Positions 32,996-40,940 of a DNA stretch of 64,000 bases are shown here, one piece after another. The notes under the pieces are model-generated. The model was not told where the DNA came from. It was given only the letters and a program-made list of their open reading frames with translations, and did no database searches. The position numbers were made by a program, and so were the translations under genes. Origin of the DNA: Peptococcaceae bacterium CEB3 (GTDB lineage: Bacteria > Bacillota > Desulfitobacteriia > Desulfitobacteriales > Desulfitobacteriaceae); the NCBI GenBank assembly GCA_001029295.1, contig LDXJ01000064.1:434001-498000 (forward strand), in the 5' to 3' direction. How positions within the stretch are numbered: the stretch's first letter is position 1; the number at the start of each line of letters is the position of its first letter.

Positions 32996-33918
32996 GGCTC
33001 TTGGTTCTGGCCGGAACCCGGGACGGCCGCTTGTTAGCCCGGGAATTCGCCGGGCGCGGACATGAGGTCTTGGTTTCCACTCTGACGGAATACGGAGCCG
33101 AGTTGGCTGAGGCCGACGGACTCAGGGTCCGGTACGGAGCGTTCTCGGCGGGCGAGTTGAACCGAGTTTTGGAAGGCGGGGCTTTCGACGCCGTGATTGA
33201 CGCCACTCATCCCTATGCCAAAAAGATTCGGGCTGTTGCCCAAACGGCCAGCGCGGGCAGCGGAACCGCTTATTTCCGTTGGGAACGCCCGGCGAGCGCC
33301 GAAAATCTCCCCGGGGACACATCTTCCGGCTCAGAAAACGGTCTTGCTTTGGCAAGTGAGGTCTCCCCCGGAAGCGGGATTCCCTCAGCAAGGGAGAGCG
33401 GTACTGCGGCAGGATTCCCCCCCGGATGTGAGCCCCCCAGGGAAAAGAATTTGCCGCCGGGTAAGATTTACTGGGCAGACACTCTGGCCGACGCCGCCGA
33501 ACGCGCGGCGGGCTTGGGGGAACGCATCCTCCTTACCACCGGCAGCAACGGCCTGCCGGAGTGGTTGGGACAAGCCGTGCTCAGGGATAAAACCCTGTTC
33601 GTCCGGGTCTTACCCACCGCGAAAGTCTTGCAGCGTTGTGAAGAGCTGGGACTGAAGCCGCGTCAGATCATCGCCGCCCAGGGACCGTTTTCCCCGGAAT
33701 GGAATGAAGCGATGATTGCCCAGCTTGGGATCCAGGTGGTGGTGGCCAAAGACAGCGGACGAGAAGGAGGAACCCCGGCCAAAATCCTCGCTTGCAGTCA
33801 TAGGGGAATTCCCCTCGTTGTGCTTAAACGCCCATCGAAGGCAGGTGCCTTTGTCTCCCCAAGCCAATTTATTGTGAAGGTGGAAGATGACTTATGCAAA
33901 CGGAAATCATTCTCTTAG
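32992..33918 (+). CDS. cbiJ: Cobalt-precorrin-6A reductase, with linker insert
   Basis: Reduces the macrocycle of cobalt-precorrin-6A with NADH or NADPH. The N-terminal Rossmann-like half (LLVLAGTRDGRLLAREFA, then DAVIDATHPYAKKI) is followed by an extra Ser/Gly/Pro/Glu-rich stretch (residues 98-160), then the normal ILLTTGSNGLPEW, IAAQGPFSPEWNEAMI and VVAKDSGREGGTPAKI. It is 308 residues against about 250 for most CbiJ. The insert falls between conserved blocks, as in cbiG. It overlaps cbiH by four bases and cbiX by 25. Confidence 0.93.
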   Translation: MRLLVLAGTRDGRLLAREFAGRGHEVLVSTLTEYGAELAEADGLRVRYGAFSAGELNRVLEGGAFDAVIDATHPYAKKIRAVAQTASAGSGTAYFRWERPASAENLPGDTSSGSENGLALASEVSPGSGIPSARESGTAAGFPPGCEPPREKNLPPGKIYWADTLADAAERAAGLGERILLTTGSNGLPEWLGQAVLRDKTLFVRVLPTAKVLQRCEELGLKPRQIIAAQGPFSPEWNEAMIAQLGIQVVVAKDSGREGGTPAKILACSHRGIPLVVLKRPSKAGAFVSPSQFIVKVEDDLCKRKSFS

Positions 33919-34262
33919 GCCACGGCAGCCGCCGGGTGGAAGCCAACCAGGGGCTGATCGAGGTGGCGAACAAAGTTGAGTCCCTGCTGGGGAGACCAGT
34001 TACGCCTGCTTTTATGTCCCACGGTTCGCCGAGCCTGCCGCAGGCGGTCAGGGATAAAGCCCGGCAAGGAGCCAAGAAAGTGATCGTCATGCCACTGTTT
34101 CTTTTTTCCGGCATGCACGTCACCGTGGATATCCATGAAGAGGTCGCTGAAGTGCGCGAGGAATTTCCCGAAGTGGAAATTATCTTCAGCGAAGCCTTAG
34201 GAGCCGACGACATGATTGCGAATCTGGCCAGTGTGCGCATTAAGGAGGCAATGGGCGCATGA
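33894..34262 (+). CDS. cbiX: Sirohydrochlorin cobaltochelatase, short form
   Basis: Inserts cobalt into sirohydrochlorin, the step that opens the anaerobic pathway. At 122 residues it is the short CbiX form, which works as a homodimer. The metal-binding His lie in LGHGSRR near the start and in SGMHVTVDIHEE at about residues 80-91. It overlaps cbiJ by 25 bases and the cbiC-cbiP gene by four. Its place late in the operon is odd for a first-step enzyme but common in this cluster type. Confidence 0.93.
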   Translation: MQTEIILLGHGSRRVEANQGLIEVANKVESLLGRPVTPAFMSHGSPSLPQAVRDKARQGAKKVIVMPLFLFSGMHVTVDIHEEVAEVREEFPEVEIIFSEALGADDMIANLASVRIKEAMGA

Positions 34263-36463
34263 GTGTCTTTCTCACTGATCCCCAAGCCATAGAGAGCGAG
34301 AGCATGCGTTTGATCCGCTCTCAGCTGAAGCGTAACTGGCAGGATGAGGAACTGCCGGTGATCGAACGCCTCATCCACACCAGCGGAGACCCCAGTCTGG
34401 AAGAAGCCGTCGCCCTGCGCTCGGAAGCGATCGCGGCTGGGCTGGCGGCCCTGGGGAGGGGGGCACCTGTGATTACCGATGTAGAGATGGTCCGGGCCGG
34501 TATCGCCAAAAATAGCTTGGCTCAGCTCGGTGGCCGGGTCGAGTGTTTTTTGCATGATCCCGCGGTGGCGGAGAAGGCCAAAGTCTGGGGACTCACCCGG
34601 ACTATGACCGCCTTGCGCCTGCACGCGTCAAGCTTGGCCGGGGCGATCGTCGCTATCGGTAACGCTCCCACGGCTTTGTTGGAAGTTCTGAGCTTGGCCA
34701 AGGACCCCAGCCTGCGGCCGGCCCTGATTATCGGTATGCCGGTGGGCTTTGTCGGAGCCGCGGAAGCCAAGGAACTCCTCTGGCAGAACCAGGAAATACC
34801 CTGCATTACAGTGCGGGGAACACGGGGGGGAAGCCCACTGGCCGCCGCAGCCGTCAATGCCCTGATTTACCAGGCGGCAGCCAGGCGACGGCGGCAGGCC
34901 CGCACCTTAATGTTCCAGGGTACATCCTCCAATGTGGGCAAGAGCGTTTTGACGGCGGCCTTTTGCCGGATTTTTTACCAGGAAGGGTATATGACGGCAC
35001 CCTTTAAGGCCCAGAATATGGCCTTGAATTCCTTTGTCACGGCGGAAGGAGGGGAAATGGGACGGGCCCAGGTCGTCCAAGCTCAGGCGGCCGGCCGGGA
35101 ACCGGACGTCCGCATGAATCCCATTCTGCTCAAACCGACCGGAGAAGCCAATTCCCAGGTTATTCTCCTGGGCAAAGCCCAAGGAACGTTTCCGGCCCGG
35201 GATTACCACGGGGAATACCAAAAAACGGCCTGGACGGCGGTGGAAGCCTGCCTGCGGCAACTGAGGGAGGAGAATGAGGTCCTCGTCATTGAGGGGGCGG
35301 GAAGTCCGGCGGAAGTAAATCTGAAGGCCAACGACATTGTCAACATGCGGGTGGCCCGCGCGCTTCAATCTCCGGTACTGCTGATTGCCGACATTGACCG
35401 GGGAGGCGCTCTCGCCTCTGTGGTGGGCACTCTGGAGCTCCTCGAACCGGAAGAACGCGCTCTGGTCAAAGGAATCATCCTTAACAAGTTCCGGGGGGAT
35501 ATCCGGCTGCTGCAACCGGCCCTTGATTTCTTGCGGGAAAAGACCGGGATCCCGGTGCTGGGAGTGGTGCCCTACTTCTCAGAATTCTCGATCCCGGAAG
35601 AGGATTCGGTGGTTTTGGAACAGGAAACGGCGCAACCGGCAAAACAGGCGCAGCAACCGCGGCAGGCACACCAGCTGAGACAGGCGCAACAAGCGGAAGA
35701 GGCTGAACAGTTGGACATTGCAGTCATTCGTTTGCCTTATATCTCCAATTTTACGGACTTTGACGCCCTGCGCGATGAAGAGGATGTGACGGTGCGCTAT
35801 GTGGCTGACCCGGATTCCTTAGGCAGTCCCGATTTGGTCGTCATTCCGGGCAGCAAAAACACTTTGGCTGATCTGCGTTTCCTGCACGACAGCGGCCTGG
35901 CGGCTCGCCTCCGGCAGAGCTGGCAAGAGGACTTGCCCATTATCGGGATTTGCGGCGGCTATCAGATGCTGGGACGGGTGGTTCGGGACCCCCTGCATCT
36001 GGAATCAGATTTGGAGGTTACCCCCGGACTTGATATCCTGCCTTTGGAGACGGAGATTTTGCAGGAAAAGCACACCGTACAGAGCCAAGGCAGGATCCTG
36101 AGCGGTTCTTTGTTTTTTGAACAGTGCCGGGGTCAAGCGGTTTCCGGTTACGAGATTCACATGGGCTCTTCCCAAGCGGATGAGAATCAAGCGCCGCTGT
36201 TTGAATTGGAAGCCGGGGGGACTACTTACCGGGACGGTTTGCGAGCGGGCACAGCGGTGGGCACTTACCTGCACGGTCTTTTTGACAATGATTCCCTGCG
36301 CCGGGCACTTTTGACCTGGCTCTGGCAAAGGCGCGGCCGAAGCCGCCCTCCTGTCCGTTCTCTTTCTCAGGCAGCCATCCGGGAACAGGCCTTCAACCAG
36401 CTCGCCGATTTGGTTCGTAAGAGCGTGGATTTGGCGGCGGTCCGGGCCCTGATGGGGCTCTGA
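34259..36463 (+). CDS. cbiCP: Fused cobalt-precorrin-8 methylmutase and cobyric acid synthase
   Basis: One 734-residue polypeptide with two enzymes. Residues 1-205 are CbiC, with the catalytic-type His40 in IHTSGDPSLEEA and the VRAGIAKNSL and IGMPVGFVGAAEAKE blocks. From about 215 it is CbiP/CobQ: P-loop MFQGTSSNVGKSVL (218-231), KAQNMALNSFV, and the glutamine amidotransferase half with Cys565 in GICGGYQM and His672 in YLHGLFDND. A Gln/Ala-rich insert (residues 457-484) separates the synthetase and amidotransferase parts. No stop or frameshift divides the two enzymes. The methylmutase product is not the synthase substrate, so simple channelling is not implied. Confidence 0.93.
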   Translation: MSVFLTDPQAIESESMRLIRSQLKRNWQDEELPVIERLIHTSGDPSLEEAVALRSEAIAAGLAALGRGAPVITDVEMVRAGIAKNSLAQLGGRVECFLHDPAVAEKAKVWGLTRTMTALRLHASSLAGAIVAIGNAPTALLEVLSLAKDPSLRPALIIGMPVGFVGAAEAKELLWQNQEIPCITVRGTRGGSPLAAAAVNALIYQAAARRRRQARTLMFQGTSSNVGKSVLTAAFCRIFYQEGYMTAPFKAQNMALNSFVTAEGGEMGRAQVVQAQAAGREPDVRMNPILLKPTGEANSQVILLGKAQGTFPARDYHGEYQKTAWTAVEACLRQLREENEVLVIEGAGSPAEVNLKANDIVNMRVARALQSPVLLIADIDRGGALASVVGTLELLEPEERALVKGIILNKFRGDIRLLQPALDFLREKTGIPVLGVVPYFSEFSIPEEDSVVLEQETAQPAKQAQQPRQAHQLRQAQQAEEAEQLDIAVIRLPYISNFTDFDALRDEEDVTVRYVADPDSLGSPDLVVIPGSKNTLADLRFLHDSGLAARLRQSWQEDLPIIGICGGYQMLGRVVRDPLHLESDLEVTPGLDILPLETEILQEKHTVQSQGRILSGSLFFEQCRGQAVSGYEIHMGSSQADENQAPLFELEAGGTTYRDGLRAGTAVGTYLHGLFDNDSLRRALLTWLWQRRGRSRPPVRSLSQAAIREQAFNQLADLVRKSVDLAAVRALMGL

Positions 36464-36466
36464 GCG

Positions 36467-37531
36467 ATGGACAGCCGGGCCGGTTTTATCCCCGTCTCTT
36501 TCCTGGGCGGAATACCGGGCTTGCACCTGAGCCAGCAGCCGGGGTTTTTGCCCGGGGCCGTTCTCACCCCGGGGTGCGCTTTGCTGCTGGGCTTCATTTT
36601 AGACCGCGTCCTGGGAGACCCCGCGGGTTGGCCCCATCCGGTCATTTGGCTGGGAAAGGCCGTCTCCTGGGGCGAGAAGCGCCTCAATCGGGGAACGGCC
36701 CGGGCCCGCAAGCGCAAAGGGACCCTGCTGGCTGTCCTTCTCATAGGGGGCAGCTACGGTGTAACCTGGGGTTTGCTTAAACTGGCTGCCCTGATTTACC
36801 CCCTTTTGGGACTGGCCCTGCAGGTTGTCCTTATCGCTTCGGCCTTGGCGGGAAAATCCCTTTTGGAGGCGGGAAAAAGGGTCTACCTGCCCCTGAAGGA
36901 AGGAGATCTTCCCCGGGCCCGTCGGACCCTGGCCGGCTTCGTCAGCCGGGACACCTCAAATCTGAGCGAAGGAGAGGTTGTGCGGGCGACGGTGGAGACC
37001 CTGGCTGAGAATTTCGTGGACGGGATCCTTTCGCCCCTTCTTTTCGCCGCCGTCGGCGGGGCCCCGCTGGCCTGGGCTTTCAAGGCCGTGAGTACGCTGG
37101 ATTCCATGGTTGGCTACCGGAACGAGCGCTACCGCTCTTTCGGTTGGTTTTCCGCCCGGGCGGACGATTGGGCCAATTACTTGCCGGCTCGGCTGGCCGT
37201 GCCGATCCTCTTGCTGGCCGGAGCGGGGCAGGGTTTAGACGTACGTTCGGCCTTACGCGTTTGGCGGCGGGACGCCAAGTCGCACCCCAGCCCGAACGGC
37301 GGCAACCCCGAGAGCGTGGTCGCCGGGCTCCTGGGCATTCAACTGGGTGGAATGAACATCTATCACGGGGAGCTTTCCCATCGCGCGGAAATGGGAGATG
37401 CCCTCCGCCCTTTGCAAAAAGATGATATTCCAACAACCCTGGCTCTGGTCCGCTTAGCTACTTGGCTCTCACTGCTCCCCGCCCTCGTGCTTGTGCTCGT
37501 GCTTGTGCTTACGGTAAACCGGGTCCTTTAA
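36467..37531 (+). CDS. cbiB: Adenosylcobinamide-phosphate synthase
   Basis: Joins aminopropanol phosphate to adenosylcobyric acid; an integral membrane enzyme of 354 residues. The marks are DRVLGDPAGWPHPVIWLGK, FVSRDTSNLSEGEVVRATVETLAENFVDG and HPSPNGGNPESVVAGLLG. Its N-terminal 40 residues (proline-rich) are longer than usual before the first membrane segment. The C-terminus ends in a short Val-Leu repeat (LVLVLVLTV) from a DNA repeat. It follows the cbiC-cbiP fusion by three bases. Confidence 0.94.
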   Translation: MDSRAGFIPVSFLGGIPGLHLSQQPGFLPGAVLTPGCALLLGFILDRVLGDPAGWPHPVIWLGKAVSWGEKRLNRGTARARKRKGTLLAVLLIGGSYGVTWGLLKLAALIYPLLGLALQVVLIASALAGKSLLEAGKRVYLPLKEGDLPRARRTLAGFVSRDTSNLSEGEVVRATVETLAENFVDGILSPLLFAAVGGAPLAWAFKAVSTLDSMVGYRNERYRSFGWFSARADDWANYLPARLAVPILLLAGAGQGLDVRSALRVWRRDAKSHPSPNGGNPESVVAGLLGIQLGGMNIYHGELSHRAEMGDALRPLQKDDIPTTLALVRLATWLSLLPALVLVLVLVLTVNRVL

Positions 37532-37724
37532 GAAGCCCCTTCTGGTGACTTGAGAGAACAGGAACCCGCCGTAAGCCCCAGGGTAAATATTTCCGGTACC
37601 CCTTACCCACGGGCAGCCCGAAGAAAAGAAGTTGCACGGCTTTAGCCGTTGTTGAGTGTCACGCGAATTCTAAACGGAAGTAAGTTTAACAGACAGGATA
37701 TTGCAACGGAGGAAGGTTTCACAG

Positions 37725-39170
37725 ATGGGAATTCCCCGGATCGTAATTGCCGGAACTCACAGCGGGGCCGGTAAAACCACCTTGTCAACCGGAATTATGG
37801 CAGCTTTGGCCCGCCGGGGCCGGCCGGTGCAAGGCTACAAAGTAGGCCCTGATTATATTGATCCGAGTTATCACGCGGCGGCGACCGGGCGCCCCGGGCG
37901 CAACCTCGACCGCTGGCTGCTTGGGACGGAACTGCCGCGTTTATTCAGCCGGAGCGCCGCGGGGTCTTGGGCTGTGGTAGAGGGGGTTATGGGTCTCTTT
38001 GATGGGATGAGCGGGACCAAAAGTTTCGGAAGCACGGCGGACATCGCCAAATTAATCAAGGCACCGGTCGTTCTGGTGATCGACGCGGTTTCCCTGGCTC
38101 AAAGCGTCGCGGCAGTGCTCTTTGGCTTTGACCGCTATGACCCGGATCTGCGTCTTCACGGCGTGATCTTCAACCGGGTCAAAAGCGCGGCCCAGGAAAC
38201 CATGCTGTGTGAAGCCGTCCGTGAACAGGGGATTCCCGTCCTCGGTTGTATTCCTCAGGAAGACCGCGTGCGCCTGCCGGAACGTCATTTAGGCTTGGTC
38301 CCGGTGGGTGAGGAGGGACTCGCCCCAGATTACTTGGAGCGCTTGGCCGCCTGGGTCGAAAAGTATATCGATTTAAATTTATTGGAAGACATCATGCAAG
38401 GGGCTCAGTCGTCGGAAGGGGATGCCACGCCTGAGGCGACTGTCGCCGCCGGTGCGTCGTCGGCCGGTGCGTCCGCATTGAATCTCAAGCGGGGAGTCCG
38501 CCTGGGTCTGGCTTGGGATGAGGCCTTTTTGTTTTATTACCAGGACGCTTTGGAAGCCCTGACGGCAAAAGGGTTTGAACTCGTGCCGTTCAGTCCCCTG
38601 CACGATACAGCCCTTCCCCCCGACCTGGACGGTTTGTTCCTGGGCGGGGGATTTCCCGAACTGCATTTGTCGCAGTTGAGCCTTAATCATTCTTTTTTGG
38701 ATTCCCTTCGTACCTTTGCCCGGTCAGGCAAACCGATCTATGCGGAATGTGGCGGTTATATGTATTTGGGGTGCGGGATTCGCGACTTTCAAGGAAAACG
38801 CTTTCCCTTGGCCGGGATCATCCCCGTCGAAGCCGAGATGACCCCGCGTTTGCAGGGGATGGGCTACCGGGAAGGAAGGCTCGCTGTGGACACTTTCCTC
38901 GGTCCCAAAGGTACGGTTCTGCGCGGGCACGAGTTCCATTATTCACGGGTCCTGCCGCAAAGCGAAGAAGCGCCGGCTTGCCAATTGTACAAGAGTGGAA
39001 GTTTCCTCCGCTCGGACGGTTATGCTCAGGGCAGCCTCTTCGCGTCTTACCTTCACCTCAATTTCGCCGGGCAACCGGAAATATTGGATTACTGGCTGGC
39101 TTATTCTCAGCACTCGGTTCAGAACGGCGGGGGGAAAATCGGCGGGGCGGCGGACCCAAGCCGGGAGTGA
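37725..39170 (+). CDS. cbiA: Cobyrinate a,c-diamide synthase
   Basis: Amidates the a and c side chains using glutamine and ATP. The N-terminal P-loop is IAGTHSGAGKTTLSTGIM; the amidotransferase half has FLGGGFPELHLSQLS, the Cys nucleophile in AECGGYMYLG and the HEFHYS motif. ATG 37725 follows GGAGGAAG; the frame is open to a TTG at 37701. An Ala/Ser/Gly-rich linker (about residues 226-250) joins the halves. The 193-base gap before it has only a small hairpin (37636-37649), so it probably still belongs to the operon. Confidence 0.94.
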   Translation: MGIPRIVIAGTHSGAGKTTLSTGIMAALARRGRPVQGYKVGPDYIDPSYHAAATGRPGRNLDRWLLGTELPRLFSRSAAGSWAVVEGVMGLFDGMSGTKSFGSTADIAKLIKAPVVLVIDAVSLAQSVAAVLFGFDRYDPDLRLHGVIFNRVKSAAQETMLCEAVREQGIPVLGCIPQEDRVRLPERHLGLVPVGEEGLAPDYLERLAAWVEKYIDLNLLEDIMQGAQSSEGDATPEATVAAGASSAGASALNLKRGVRLGLAWDEAFLFYYQDALEALTAKGFELVPFSPLHDTALPPDLDGLFLGGGFPELHLSQLSLNHSFLDSLRTFARSGKPIYAECGGYMYLGCGIRDFQGKRFPLAGIIPVEAEMTPRLQGMGYREGRLAVDTFLGPKGTVLRGHEFHYSRVLPQSEEAPACQLYKSGSFLRSDGYAQGSLFASYLHLNFAGQPEILDYWLAYSQHSVQNGGGKIGGAADPSRE

Positions 39171-39259
39171 ACTCGTTCGAACAACTCCCACTTGTAGAAA
39201 TGGGAGTCTCACGAGTGGATCAACACAGCGGCAGGTTTAACACTGCAGGGGGCGAACTT

Positions 39260-39808
39260 ATGATTACCGTTTATACGGGAAACGGCAAAGGAAAGACCAC
39301 TTCCGCCCTGGGCGCGGCCCTCGCGGCCCGGGGAGAGGGGAAAAAGGTTATCATGCTTCAGTTTCTCAAAGGGAGCACCTACAGCGGGGAGCTGACCGGT
39401 CTGTACCGATTGGGCATTCCCCTGCTTCAGTTTGGCGTGGGATGCCGCTGGGCGGCCATGATCCGCACCGGTTTCAGGCATTGCACAGGCTGCGGTGAGT
39501 GCTTCCGGGACAACCGCAACCCTGCCCTGGCCACCGAATTTGTTGAAACGGCCTTTCAATTTCTCTCCGGACTGGCACCCCGTGAATACGACCTTATCAT
39601 TCTCGACGAAGTCAGCCATGCTCTCAACTACGGCTTTTTGCCCATGGATAAATTACTGCACCTCCTGACTGGGCCGGGGGACTGGATTTTGACGGGGCGG
39701 AGAATGCCGGATGAACTTATTCCCTGGGCGGATGAATGGTGGGAGCTGCGGGCCAAGAAACATCCCTTGGCCCGCGGAATCCAAAGCCGAAGGGGGATCG
39801 AGTACTGA
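39260..39808 (+). CDS. cobA: Cob(I)alamin adenosyltransferase, CobA/BtuR type
   Basis: Transfers the adenosyl group to cobalt. It is 182 residues with the P-loop VYTGNGKGKTTSALG at the N-terminus and LIILDEVSHALNYGF. ATG 39260 is chosen; the frame is open far upstream inside cbiA, but the conserved protein begins here. Compared with E. coli BtuR it carries an extra Cys stretch, HCTGCGECFRDNRN (about residues 73-86), which could bind a metal or cluster. Its stop overlaps the next start (TGATG). Confidence 0.92.
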   Translation: MITVYTGNGKGKTTSALGAALAARGEGKKVIMLQFLKGSTYSGELTGLYRLGIPLLQFGVGCRWAAMIRTGFRHCTGCGECFRDNRNPALATEFVETAFQFLSGLAPREYDLIILDEVSHALNYGFLPMDKLLHLLTGPGDWILTGRRMPDELIPWADEWWELRAKKHPLARGIQSRRGIEY

Positions 39809-40710
39809 TGGGTCCGACGGCTTGGGCACGATGTCCCGGCACCTGCGGAGAATGGGTGCAAGGGGCGCGATCCGGGATTCCTTTTCTGGTAGATTGCCCC
39901 ATTGACCAATACGCGGAAGCGGTCGTTGAAGTGGGGGAAGACAGCGGGAACTGGCTCGTGCCCGGGGAGAAGGAAAAGGTGAGAAAGGCCCTGCTCCTGA
40001 TGAGGGAAGAGCGCGGTTTTTCCGGCGGCGGAATTCTCCGCTTCCGCCGAGAACTGCCGACCGGCAAAGGAATGGCGAGTTCGACCGCAGACATTGTCTC
40101 GGCCTGTGCGGCCGTCGCCGCGGCCTTAGGCGAAGCGGTTTCCGGTCGCAATCTGGCCCGCTGGGCTTTCGGCATAGAACCCAGTGACAGTGTCATGTAC
40201 CCCGGTTTGACTGAGATTAACCATATCCGGGGCAGTTATCATCAGACACTGGGAGCCGCGGTTCCGGCCGGGTTTCTGGCTCTGGACTGGGGCGGGGAAG
40301 TGGACACCCTCCGTTTCAACGCCCGGGCTGATTTGTACGGCCACTACCGCAAACACGAGTTTACCATCAGCAGGGCCTTGGCTTTAGTCAGAGAAGGGAT
40401 CAAAGGCGGAGACCTGGAAAAGATGGCGGCTGGGTCCACCTTAAGTGCTGAATGTAATCTGGAGGTTAACCCCAAACCTTTTTTTACTGAATTTAAGACG
40501 TGGGTCAGGTCCCGGGGAGGCTTGGGGCTGGTCACGGCCCACAGCGGTACCCTGATCGCGGGAGTATTTCCGCCGGACTATGCCTTGGACAGCTTGCTGG
40601 CGGAAGCAAAGGAACGCTTTGGGCCGGTCTTTGCCGAGACCTTCCGGGCCAGAGGCGGGGGAGTGGAGTATGCCGCGATTCCCCGCGTGCAGGCGGTTCC
40701 GTCTGATTAA
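39808..40710 (+). CDS. L-threonine kinase of the GHMP family (PduX-like)
   Basis: Makes O-phospho-L-threonine, which feeds the CobD decarboxylase below and so the aminopropanol arm. It is 300 residues. The start ARCPGTCGEWVQG is the PduX hallmark, and PTGKGMASSTADIVSA is the GHMP phosphate loop. The ATG at 39808 overlaps the cobA stop and AAGGGGGATCG precedes it. A longer frame upstream is not needed. Its place between cobA and cobD fits the pathway. Confidence 0.9.
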   Translation: MGPTAWARCPGTCGEWVQGARSGIPFLVDCPIDQYAEAVVEVGEDSGNWLVPGEKEKVRKALLLMREERGFSGGGILRFRRELPTGKGMASSTADIVSACAAVAAALGEAVSGRNLARWAFGIEPSDSVMYPGLTEINHIRGSYHQTLGAAVPAGFLALDWGGEVDTLRFNARADLYGHYRKHEFTISRALALVREGIKGGDLEKMAAGSTLSAECNLEVNPKPFFTEFKTWVRSRGGLGLVTAHSGTLIAGVFPPDYALDSLLAEAKERFGPVFAETFRARGGGVEYAAIPRVQAVPSD

Positions 40711-40731
40711 AACCGTGGGCTTTCGGCTACG

Positions 40732-40786
40732 TTTCCGTGAAGAGTAGAGTCTCTGTGAAAAATAGAGTTTCGGTGAAGGCAGATAG
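40732..40786 (+). repeat. 18 bp minisatellite between pduX-like and cobD genes
   Basis: Three diverged units TTTCCGTGAAGAGTAGAG (40732), TCTCTGTGAAAAATAGAG (40750) and a longer third from 40768. Confidence 0.65.
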
Positions 40787-40846
40787 AAATCTCGGATTGG
40801 TCGCACCGCTTGGGAAATCGCTAAGAAAGCCCGAAGGAAAAAACCG

Positions 40847-40930
40847 AAGAATAAGGAATCCCCAAGAATAAGAAACCCCAAGGAATAAGAAATCTCGAAG
40901 AATAGGAAATCCCAAAGTATACGAACAGGG
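40847..40930 (+). repeat. 17 bp minisatellite before cobD
   Basis: Four clean units of 17 bases (40847, 40864, 40881, 40898), type AAGAATAAGAAACCCCA, and a decaying fifth, ending at the cobD ribosome site. Both minisatellites lie in the 230-base gap, the largest gap of the operon after the leader. Confidence 0.85.
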
Positions 40931-40940
40931 AGGGAACGGA

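Noticed and set aside
38747-39259. N-terminal extension of CobA into the cbiA gene
   Set aside because: It overlaps a conserved gene in another frame; the family starts at ATG 39260.
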